Assembly: GCA_030528815.1 (NCBI GenBank)
Contig: JAUMYE010000039.1
Location: forward strand, 1 to 9,049
Length of the DNA stretch: 9,049 nucleotides
Origin: Candidatus Saccharimonadota bacterium
GTDB lineage: Bacteria > Patescibacteriota > Saccharimonadia > Saccharimonadales > Saccharimonadaceae
Direction: 5' to 3'
Both the position numbers and the translations under genes were made by a program. Of the stretch, positions 1 through 6,528 are shown piece by piece. Within the stretch, counting starts at the first letter, position 1, and each line of letters opens with the position of its first letter. The notes under the pieces were generated by a model. It did no database searches. It was not told the DNA's origin and saw only the letters and a program-made list of their open reading frames with translations.

Positions 1-1593
1 ATCCTGGATTAAAGCCTCCGATTCAGAGTCGAGCGCAGAGGTTGCCTCGTCGAGAACTAGAATTGGAGCATCTTTCAAGATTGCGCGAGCAATCGAGATA
101 CGCTGTCTCTGACCACCAGACAATTTGACGCCACGTTCACCGACGAGAGTATCGTAGCCATCTGGCATCTCAGAGATAAATTCATCTGCGTGCGCTAGCT
201 TGGCTGCATGAATGATTTCTTCGCGACTTGCATCAGGCCTACCATAGGCAATATTCTCTGCGATCGAGCGATGGAACAGAGCTGTATCCTGTGGAACATA
301 GGCAATGTTTTCGCGTAGTGAAATCTGGCGAATCTTACTAATGTCGTGACCATCAACAGTAATTTTACCCTTATCGACGTCAGCAAAACGCAAGAGAAGT
401 TTCGTCAAAGTCGTCTTACCAGAACCAGATAGACCGACTAGACCAACACGTTCGCCAGCCTTAACCTTCAAGTTGAAATCATTAAAGATTGCGCGAGGCG
501 CGTCGGCGTGTTTGAAGGTAATGTTATCGAATTCAATGTTACCCTTCTTAACTTCGATAGACTTGGCACTGGAAATATCCTTAACAGAATCCTCAGTATC
601 AAGAATTGCTGTCATGTCGTGTGCATCACCAAAGACACGGTTTACGGACTTTAGAATATTGTTTACATCCCAAAGATTGCCAACAATCGTAATGGCGTAA
701 TCCGAGATAAGGATTAGAGTTGCGATTTCGATGCCAAGATTCTTACCAAAGATTACAAACATCGTCGAAGCAACAACACAGCCAATAATAACGAAGCCGA
801 AGCAAATATCACGGAAGATAACCGCGCGCATTTGATTCATACCTGCGTTGTAGGTTGCGGTACTAAAGTTTGCATAGCGGCGATGCTCGTGCGCTTCGCG
901 ACCATAAGATTTAACAGCCAAGATATTAGACATAGAGTCGGCAAGCTGACCAGTCTGCTTAGTTTCGGCGCTTGCATATTTCTCGCTTAACTTTCCGACT
1001 TTCTTGAAGCTAACCGTAGCAATAATAGTGTAAAGAATTACAACTGCAACTAGAATTAATGCAAATAGCGGCGCCTTGAATGCCAAGATACCGATGGTCG
1101 AGAGAATTGTAAAGGTCAACCAAAGAATCTGGAATATCAAGGTATCAAACAAACGCTCGTAACCACCCACGAATTTGTTCGTCTGAGACACGAGCGAACC
1201 CGAAAAGCGGTTACTATGGAATCGCATAGACTGCGTACAGACCTTGTCGAAACAGTAAGTTGCAAGATCATATGCAACCTTTAGTTCTAGCTTCCAAATA
1301 GCCCAAATACGGATGTGACCTAGAAGCTCAGAACCGATTAGATAACATGCTAGAAGCCCAATTACTGGCCACATAAAAGCAGACCAGTTCTCAACTGGGT
1401 TAATTCCAGCAGAAACTTTGCCGATAATATCGGCAGTAAAATATGGAGCCAATGCCGTGCGACATGCCGTCACAATTGGCGTCACGATAATGCCGGTAGC
1501 AAAGAGGCCTTTGTGCTTCTTTGTTGCCTGCCAATAGTAATGGAGCGTCCTTCGCGTAAGCTTACGCTTCTCGCCCTTTCTTTCTTTTTTCAT
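1..1593 (-). CDS. ABC half-transporter, fused permease and ATPase (C-terminus cut by window edge)
   Basis: This is an exporter-type ABC protein with a membrane domain followed by an ATPase domain; such proteins work as dimers and use ATP to move a substrate across the membrane. I translated 531 codons from ATG 1593; the frame is open to base 1, so the end of the ATPase, including the H-loop histidine, lies outside. Hydrophobic segments fall near residues 31-50, 74-92, 152-172, 175-196, 262-283 and 286-305. The ATPase shows Walker A (GLSGSGKTT, 387-395), the Q-loop glutamine (Q435), the signature LSGGQ (491-495) and Walker B (ILVLDEATSALD) with D515 and E516. The A-loop position that is usually Tyr looks like His362. 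An in-frame TAA four codons upstream and a GGGAG ribosome site support this ATG. greA ends 42 bp upstream, so co-transcription is likely. The substrate cannot be read from the sequence; MsbA-like or multidrug export are possibilities only. Confidence 0.93.
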   Translation of the reverse strand, partial: MKKERKGEKRKLTRRTLHYYWQATKKHKGLFATGIIVTPIVTACRTALAPYFTADIIGKVSAGINPVENWSAFMWPVIGLLACYLIGSELLGHIRIWAIWKLELKVAYDLATYCFDKVCTQSMRFHSNRFSGSLVSQTNKFVGGYERLFDTLIFQILWLTFTILSTIGILAFKAPLFALILVAVVILYTIIATVSFKKVGKLSEKYASAETKQTGQLADSMSNILAVKSYGREAHEHRRYANFSTATYNAGMNQMRAVIFRDICFGFVIIGCVVASTMFVIFGKNLGIEIATLILISDYAITIVGNLWDVNNILKSVNRVFGDAHDMTAILDTEDSVKDISSAKSIEVKKGNIEFDNITFKHADAPRAIFNDFNLKVKAGERVGLVGLSGSGKTTLTKLLLRFADVDKGKITVDGHDISKIRQISLRENIAYVPQDTALFHRSIAENIAYGRPDASREEIIHAAKLAHADEFISEMPDGYDTLVGERGVKLSGGQRQRISIARAILKDAPILVLDEATSALDSESEALIQD

Positions 1594-1635
1594 AATCTCC
1601 CTTTAATAACCACCCGAGAGATTATTCTCAGATGA

Positions 1636-2082
1636 TTATTCTATTGTTTTAATTGAAAATTTCTTTTTATTTGGTAGTTCACCCTCAAAACCAACCTTTT
1701 GACCCATTAGCTGCTTGCCGATTGGCGAAACATTGCTAATTTTGCCATTCAAAGGATCTGCTTCGGTTGCACCAACAAGGATATATGAGCGGCTTTTGCC
1801 TTCAACATCCAAAGTAACCGTGCTACCAAGAGCAACCTTATCCGTTTTCTTGTTTTCGATAATTTTTGCATGAAGCAAAATATCTTCGATTTCTTGAATA
1901 CGACCTTCTACAGTATTCTGTTCGCTGCGAGCAGCACTATAATCTTCGTTTTCACTCAAATCTCCATAAGAACGTGCTAGAGCAATTTTTTCCGCAATTT
2001 CTGGACGACGCGCTTTGAGCGCTTTTAGTTCTTCTTGTAAGTCTTTTTTACCAGCTGCGGTAATTTTAACAACATTAGGCAT
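1636..2082 (-). CDS. greA: Transcription elongation factor GreA
   Basis: GreA inserts its coiled-coil into the RNA polymerase secondary channel and stimulates cleavage of backtracked transcripts. The protein is 148 residues, slightly under the usual ~158. Residues 1-75 form the helical hairpin, with the tip motif GDLSENEDY at 40-48; D41 and E44 match the catalytic acidic pair of E. coli GreA in identity and number. Residues ~80-148 are the FKBP-like C-terminal domain, with the family segment around NGKISNVSPIGKQLMG. The start is well fixed: AGGAGGT at 2087-2093 lies 4 bases before the ATG, the strongest Shine-Dalgarno in the window. It lies 40 bp after proS and 42 bp before the ABC gene, with no clear terminator in either gap. 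GreA rather than GreB is favoured because the C-terminal half is GreA-like and this looks like the only Gre gene here. Confidence 0.97.
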   Translation of the reverse strand: MPNVVKITAAGKKDLQEELKALKARRPEIAEKIALARSYGDLSENEDYSAARSEQNTVEGRIQEIEDILLHAKIIENKKTDKVALGSTVTLDVEGKSRSYILVGATEADPLNGKISNVSPIGKQLMGQKVGFEGELPNKKKFSIKTIE

Positions 2083-2122
2083 AAATACCTCCTATTTTCT
2101 GTCAATCGTGGAAAATCACCAC

Positions 2123-3298
2123 TTATTTTAATACTTTTGGTATTTTACTAATGAACTCTTTTGTTGTCAATAGCTCGCTTTTACCCGTTTTTCTAGATAG
2201 AATTTCGACCTGATCATTCTCTAGAGTCTTGTCACTAACGATAACACGGTATTGTTCTGGATTCAAGTTATACAGCTTTTCGGCTTCTTTCATGCCTTTT
2301 TCGCCAATGCCAATGAGATAGTACTTATATGGGGCGATTTCTTCTGGCCAGTTTAGACCCTTATCATCGCAGGTCTTCTCTGCAATAACACCCATAGAAC
2401 GAGCTGGGCCAATGCCATAGCTACCCATAAATACTGGGGTCCTTACACCCTTTTCGTCATTGAAGCACAAATCAAGAGCTTCGGAGTACTTAGTACCGAG
2501 CGTGAAAATATTACCAACTTCAGATGCCTTCTGCTTGTCTAGCTTAGCTGGGTCGACGCCTAGCATCTTGAAGGTTTCTTCGTTATAGACTTCTTCGTTA
2601 ATAGCGATATTCTTTTCGTGATCGATATAGATAATATCCTCACCTGCGTCGCAGATAGTCTGGAATTCGTCACTAAAACGACTAAAGCTACCGCCGCTTG
2701 CAAAGGTGCGATATGTACTGTCGCCAATACCTAGGCGCTTAAAGATATTTGTATAACTAATTGCGGCTTTTTCATAGAATTCTTCATGCTGTTCGCGCGT
2801 TGCGCAGAAAGAATATAGATCCTTCATAATAAATTCGCGCGTGCGCATAATGCCAGATTTTGCACGAAGCTCGTTACGGAACTTTTTCTGGAACTGGAAG
2901 ACATAAAGCGGAAGGTCCTTATAGCTAGAGACGTAGCTAGTTAACATATTCGTAATAGCTTCTTCGTGCGTCAAAGCAAGACCAAGCTCGCCGCCAGCAT
3001 GAAGTTTTGTCTTGAACCAGTCGTCGACGACATCGTCATCCCAACGACCAGACTTTACCCAAGCATCCTTTGGCTGCAAGCTAGACATCTCGATCTCTTG
3101 GCCACCAAGAGCGACCATTTCTTCGCGAATAATATCAATAATATTATTTAGAACCTTGCGACCCAAGGGCAGAAAATCATAGACGCCAGCCATTTCCTTG
3201 TAGATATAACCGGCACGCAAAAGCAATTGTGCACTGCGGCTCACTTCGTCGCTTGGTGCATTTTTGAGGGTTTTTACGAATGATTCACTGCGTTTCAT
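2123..3298 (-). CDS. proS: Prolyl-tRNA synthetase, short form without the INS editing domain
   Basis: Class II aminoacyl-tRNA synthetase that charges tRNA-Pro with proline. Visible parts are motif 1 around GGQEIEMSSLQP (65-76), the proline-site THEE (110-113), motif 2 FRNELRAKSGIMRTREF (140-156), the SGGSFSRFSDEFQ region (201-213), EVGNIFTLGTKYSEA (260-274), and motif 3 GSYGIGPAR (292-300). These are the bacterial-type landmarks. E. coli ProRS is ~572 residues and carries a ~180-residue INS editing domain between GED and EVG. Here only about 36 residues (222-257) occupy that place, so editing of Ala-tRNA-Pro in cis should be absent. The C-terminal anticodon-binding part (~322-391) is only ~70 residues and seems to lack the usual DDR...GVKFAD...GIP stretch, passing from KLYNLNPEQ directly to YRVIVSDKTLE. 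The ATG has only a weak purine-rich site, but a promoter-like -10 lies 7 bases before it. It probably leads the proS-greA-ABC unit. Confidence 0.95.
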   Translation of the reverse strand: MKRSESFVKTLKNAPSDEVSRSAQLLLRAGYIYKEMAGVYDFLPLGRKVLNNIIDIIREEMVALGGQEIEMSSLQPKDAWVKSGRWDDDVVDDWFKTKLHAGGELGLALTHEEAITNMLTSYVSSYKDLPLYVFQFQKKFRNELRAKSGIMRTREFIMKDLYSFCATREQHEEFYEKAAISYTNIFKRLGIGDSTYRTFASGGSFSRFSDEFQTICDAGEDIIYIDHEKNIAINEEVYNEETFKMLGVDPAKLDKQKASEVGNIFTLGTKYSEALDLCFNDEKGVRTPVFMGSYGIGPARSMGVIAEKTCDDKGLNWPEEIAPYKYYLIGIGEKGMKEAEKLYNLNPEQYRVIVSDKTLENDQVEILSRKTGKSELLTTKEFISKIPKVLK

Positions 3299-3334
3299 AC
3301 TTTCTATCTTAGAACAGCTAATATTTTATTGCAA
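3299..3334 (-). promoter_or_regulatory. Candidate proS promoter with leaderless start
   Basis: On the minus strand TTGCAA (3329-3334), a 17-base spacer and TAAGAT (3306-3311) make a reasonable sigma-70-type promoter. Counting the last -10 base as position -7 puts +1 at about 3299, one base before the ATG at 3298. The transcript would then have practically no leader, which fits the poor Shine-Dalgarno. A TTGACA also occurs farther upstream (3353-3358) but has no -10 at a normal distance. No terminator is visible in the 62 bp between ftsK and proS, so read-through from ftsK is also possible. Confidence 0.5.
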
Positions 3335-3360
3335 GAAAATATTTTGATTTCTTGTCAATA

Positions 3361-5616
3361 TTAGCCCGGATATTCATCCATAGAGGTAATTAGGACCTCG
3401 CGTGGCTTACTGCCACCTGGCGCAGGACCAACTACGCCGATCTCTTCCAAGTGATCAATGATGGCTGCTGCGCGGCCATAGCCAATATGCAACTGCCTCT
3501 GCAAAAGCGAGGTGGACATCTTTCTTGCACGAATACCAATTTCAGCAGCCTGACGTTCGATATCGCCGCCACCCATGCCAGAGTCGCCACCCATGCCCAT
3601 CATGCCTTTAGCTTCGACATCTTGGGAGATAACTTCGTCGTTATAGTTTGGCGGAGCTTGCTCGCGGAGATAGTTCGTGAGGTTTTCGATCTCTTCATCA
3701 CTTACATAGGCACCCTGAACACGTTTTGGCTTGCCCATCATCTCGGTAGTAAGGTAGAGCATATCGCCCATACCAAGAAGTTTCTCAGCGCCGCCCATAT
3801 CGAGCATAACGCGAGAGTCCATATTGTTGTTTACAGCGAAGGCAATACGGCCTGGAATGTTAGCTTTAATAAGACCGGTGACAACCTTAACTTCTGGACG
3901 CTGTGTTGCAAGCACTAGATGAATACCCGCAGCACGACCCTTCTGAGCGATACGGACAATCATCATTTCGAGTTCCTTGCCAACCTGCATCATAAGGTCC
4001 GCCATCTCATCTACGATAACGACAATATATGGCATCTTGCCTTCGTTGTGTTGCTGAGGATTGCCATCTTCATCAGGAATAGTAACCTTGCCGCCATTTC
4101 TCTGCATCTTTGCGTTATAGTCGACGATATTCTTGACGCGCTCTTCCGCCATAATCGAGTAACGGCGCTCCATCTCATTAACTGCCCACTTCAAAGCACT
4201 CAAAGATTTTGGCGCATCAGTAATAATTGGCGTCAAAAGATGTGGAATATCCTGGTATGCAGCCATTTCAACCTGCTTAGGGTCGACAATAATCAAGCGA
4301 AGATCGGATGGTGAGTTATGGTAAAGCATGGAAGCAATCAAAGTATTGGTCATGACGGACTTACCAGAACCCGTAGTACCCGCGATGAGCAAGTGAGGCA
4401 TCTTTGCAAGGTTACCAACAACAGTATTGCCAGAAATATCCTTACCAAGCGTGAAGGAGAGCGGTTTATCCACAATCATCTTTTGCCATTCGCTAGACTG
4501 CAAAAGCTCATGCAAGCCAACACTACCCTGTTTTTCATTCTCGACCTCAACACCAACAGCGCGAGTGCCAGGAATTGGAGCCTCAATACGAATCTTGCTC
4601 TTTGCGAGATTCAACGCAAGCTCTTTATCATAGGTAGCAATCTTGGAAATCTTAACACCCTGAGGTGGACGCAAAGTATACTGCGTAATACGTGGGCCAA
4701 CGTTAGCCTCTTCAACATCGACGTCGATATTGAACTGCTTCAGAGTATCCTCAATAATATGAGCGATTTTATCCGTATCGCCAGGATCCGCTGGGGAGCG
4801 CTTCTTGCTTAGAAGAGTTAGTGGAGGCATCTTCCAGTTAATATCATTCACAGCAACAAGAGCGGTTGGCTCTGGAGCGGCAGCAGGAGCTGGAGCCGGA
4901 GCTTCCTCGACCTTAGTATTATCTTTCTTGCGAAGCAAACCACGAGCAACCTTTGGTTTCTCTTCTTCGGCGGTGAGAGCATTAGAATTATTAACCCTAA
5001 GGCCTAGGTGGCGGCGTGGACGATCTTCATCATCCTCGATACCGGAATTGCGGCGCATAATGCGAGCATTCTCAGAATCTTCCTCGCTTCTGGTTCCGCG
5101 GAATATATCCTGAATCTTATGAAATAGCTGAGCTGGAGTCTCGGCATACATAAATAGAGCCGTAATAACAATCAAGACAACATAAATAAGAATGGAAAGA
5201 GGGGCACCTATATTCTTTACGGTATATTCGCTCATGAAGTTGCCAATAACACCACCGGTATGGTTAGTAGAGCCATAGCTTGGCGCACCAAACACACCAC
5301 AGAAAAAGAGAAGTAATAATACCGAGGCAATCCATACGACCGTAGGAAGATTATTGCCTTCCGCACGGAAGATTTTTACTGCAAGATAAATAAGAATGAA
5401 AGGTAGAAGATAGGTCGCATAACCAAATACATACATCAAACCTTCTTGCAATGGCGTTAATAATGCTGCGCCCTTCGGCTTGAACCAAGCTGCTGTCAAA
5501 ATAACAGCTAGGAGCATCATAAAAACTGCGCCAACTTGCTTCCAGAAAACATTTGGCACTTCGTATGTATTTTTAGCCTCTGGGGCTTTTTTCTTTCTAC
5601 CTCTCTTTTTAGCCAT
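3361..5616 (-). CDS. ftsK: DNA translocase FtsK
   Basis: FtsK is a membrane-anchored hexameric motor at the division septum that pumps double-stranded DNA and helps resolve and segregate chromosomes. The 751-residue protein has a basic N-terminus, four membrane segments (about 28-46, 60-82, 92-109, 137-157), a charged and Ala/Pro-rich linker (~165-260, with a PAPAPAAAPEP run), the motor domain (~265-655) and a winged-helix gamma domain (~685-748). The motor shows Walker A AGTTGSGKS (412-420) and Walker B IVVIVDEMAD (531-540, D536/E537), plus the family segments IIVDPKQVE and LATQRPEV. The gamma domain has the typical STSLLQRQLHIGYGRAA and GPAPGGSKPREVL, which in relatives bind KOPS/SRS DNA. 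A Gly/Met-rich stretch (671-684) links motor and gamma. The linker is short compared with E. coli FtsK (1329 residues) and close to SpoIIIE/SftA-type sizes. No Shine-Dalgarno precedes the ATG; a TATAAT sits 6 bases upstream instead. Confidence 0.97.
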   Translation of the reverse strand: MAKKRGRKKKAPEAKNTYEVPNVFWKQVGAVFMMLLAVILTAAWFKPKGAALLTPLQEGLMYVFGYATYLLPFILIYLAVKIFRAEGNNLPTVVWIASVLLLLFFCGVFGAPSYGSTNHTGGVIGNFMSEYTVKNIGAPLSILIYVVLIVITALFMYAETPAQLFHKIQDIFRGTRSEEDSENARIMRRNSGIEDDEDRPRRHLGLRVNNSNALTAEEEKPKVARGLLRKKDNTKVEEAPAPAPAAAPEPTALVAVNDINWKMPPLTLLSKKRSPADPGDTDKIAHIIEDTLKQFNIDVDVEEANVGPRITQYTLRPPQGVKISKIATYDKELALNLAKSKIRIEAPIPGTRAVGVEVENEKQGSVGLHELLQSSEWQKMIVDKPLSFTLGKDISGNTVVGNLAKMPHLLIAGTTGSGKSVMTNTLIASMLYHNSPSDLRLIIVDPKQVEMAAYQDIPHLLTPIITDAPKSLSALKWAVNEMERRYSIMAEERVKNIVDYNAKMQRNGGKVTIPDEDGNPQQHNEGKMPYIVVIVDEMADLMMQVGKELEMMIVRIAQKGRAAGIHLVLATQRPEVKVVTGLIKANIPGRIAFAVNNNMDSRVMLDMGGAEKLLGMGDMLYLTTEMMGKPKRVQGAYVSDEEIENLTNYLREQAPPNYNDEVISQDVEAKGMMGMGGDSGMGGGDIERQAAEIGIRARKMSTSLLQRQLHIGYGRAAAIIDHLEEIGVVGPAPGGSKPREVLITSMDEYPG

Positions 5617-5651
5617 AAGGGTATTATACCATATTTTTAGATAAGCAAAAA
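5617..5651 (-). promoter_or_regulatory. ftsK promoter, extended -10, predicted leaderless transcript
   Basis: The minus strand reads TGGTATAATA, a perfect TATAAT (5623-5628) with the TGn extension (5629-5631). Exactly 6 bases separate it from the ftsK ATG, so standard spacing puts +1 on the A of ATG at 5616. The -35 position after a 17-base spacer (5646-5651) reads TTTTTG, a poor match that coincides with the T-tract of the preceding terminator. No ribosome binding site fits between the -10 and the ATG. Confidence 0.72.
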
Positions 5652-5674
5652 GACCTCTCCGAGGAGAGGTCTTT
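5647..5674 (-). terminator. Rho-independent terminator after the membrane-protein gene
   Basis: The minus strand carries AAAGACCTCTCC, two bases, then its exact reverse complement GGAGAGGTCTTT (arms 5663-5674 and 5649-5660), continuing to a run of five T. As RNA the top pairs would open to give a CUCG tetraloop on a GC-rich stem. It lies 22 bp after the TAG stop of the upstream gene. The A-run on the other side is short, so plus-strand termination is less likely. Confidence 0.88.
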
Positions 5675-5696
5675 ACTGCAACCTTATATTAGTTAA

Positions 5697-6401
5697 CTAC
5701 TTTAGCCAATCAAGGTAATCATCGATATCATCTAGATAATCGCTGTAGCTACTCTTCTTGGCATACATGCTAACGATTTGGCTAATAAAGACCATGATCA
5801 TAGCAACGGAGCCAACACCAAGAGCAACTAGAGTCATAATGCGTAGAAGCTGAGTCTTGCCGCTTGCGATGGACTTAGCAACAAATGCGATAACGCCAGC
5901 TACTAGAGCCATGATTACGGTTGGTAGGAAGCCGCTTAGCCATAGAGTGCCCTGAAGATGATAAACGCTAGAAGTCTTACCAATACCGATGAGGGAGGTA
6001 AGAATCATGCTAATCATATCGATAGCAAATAGTACTAGAAGTACTAGGTTTACCTTGAAGATGAACTTCCAAGCTTTTGTAATTGCGCCTGCATCTGTAA
6101 TCTTGCCTACAGTTAGGAAGCTTACGAGACCTAGCACGAATGTTAGGATACCCATGAAGAAGTATGAGTACATGCTATTACTGAAGCTACCAAGGATATT
6201 ATCGAATGGAATCTCGAAAATCCATTTGCCCTTTGTAAAACCAGCGATTGCGTTGAAGATTGCTGCTACGCCAAAGAAAATTGCGCCTGCTGTTGCAAAT
6301 GCGTTAACATAAGCAATCTTGCTTCCGTCAACTTTCATTTTTGGCATTTTCACCTGCTCCACTACAGGTGCTTGTGAAGTATGGTTGGCTTCCGCCATCA
6401 T
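5697..6401 (-). CDS. Five-helix membrane protein of unknown function
   Basis: I do not recognise this 234-residue protein. It has a polar N-terminus of ~28 residues without a signal peptide (Lys-rich MPKMKVDGSK at 19-28), then five hydrophobic segments near 32-54, 77-97, 115-138, 152-175 and 187-211. It ends in a short hydrophilic tail with a run of acidic and aromatic residues (DYLDDIDDYLDWLK, 221-234). Hydrophobic segments are rich in Gly/Ala/Ile/Val, as in small integral membrane proteins; I see no catalytic or binding motif. Two ATG codons are adjacent (6401 and 6398). AAGGAG at 6406-6411 lies 4 bases from the first and 7 from the second, so 6398 is slightly better spaced and may be the real start. 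The gene stands alone between two terminators, with its own promoter, so no partner can be inferred from an operon. The stop is TAG. Confidence 0.85.
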   Translation of the reverse strand: MMAEANHTSQAPVVEQVKMPKMKVDGSKIAYVNAFATAGAIFFGVAAIFNAIAGFTKGKWIFEIPFDNILGSFSNSMYSYFFMGILTFVLGLVSFLTVGKITDAGAITKAWKFIFKVNLVLLVLFAIDMISMILTSLIGIGKTSSVYHLQGTLWLSGFLPTVIMALVAGVIAFVAKSIASGKTQLLRIMTLVALGVGSVAMIMVFISQIVSMYAKKSSYSDYLDDIDDYLDWLK

Positions 6402-6405
6402 TTTT

Positions 6406-6464
6406 CTCCTTTTAGAAAAATTATATTACAATTCAATAATAAACATTTTTTTAAATATTGTCTA
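6406..6464 (-). promoter_or_regulatory. Promoter region of the membrane-protein gene
   Basis: Two overlapping possibilities are visible. The first is TAGACA (6459-6464), 17 bases, TATTAT (6436-6441), each one base from consensus; it predicts +1 near 6429 and a ~28-base leader containing AAGGAG (6406-6411). The second is a perfect TATAAT (6420-6425) without a good -35; its +1 near 6413 would fall almost on the ribosome site. The first is preferred. Confidence 0.6.
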
Positions 6465-6486
6465 GCAAAAGCTTTTCGTGAAACAC

Positions 6487-6518
6487 AAAAAATCCACCAT
6501 ATAATCTGGTGGATTTTT
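6487..6518 (-). terminator. Rho-independent terminator of pnp
   Basis: The minus strand forms AAAAATCCACC (arm 6508-6518), a nine-base loop (6499-6507), and GGTGGATTTTT (arm 6488-6498), ending in six T. All 11 pairs are Watson-Crick. It begins 11 bp after the pnp stop codon and isolates pnp from the membrane-protein gene. Confidence 0.92.
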
Positions 6519-6528
6519 CATGGGATTA

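Noticed and set aside
1594..1635. Possible terminator or promoter between greA and the ABC gene
   Set aside because: Only a weak GAGA/TCTC stem with no T-run and no well-spaced -35/-10; the short gap fits co-transcription.
2083..2122. Small hairpin GTGG ... CCAC in the proS-greA gap
   Set aside because: Four-base stem without a T-run; not a credible terminator.
3451..4812. Three consecutive long plus-strand open frames (131-164 codons) opposite ftsK
   Set aside because: They lie antisense to a complete, motif-confirmed FtsK, resemble no family, and mirror its codon pattern; they are shadow frames.
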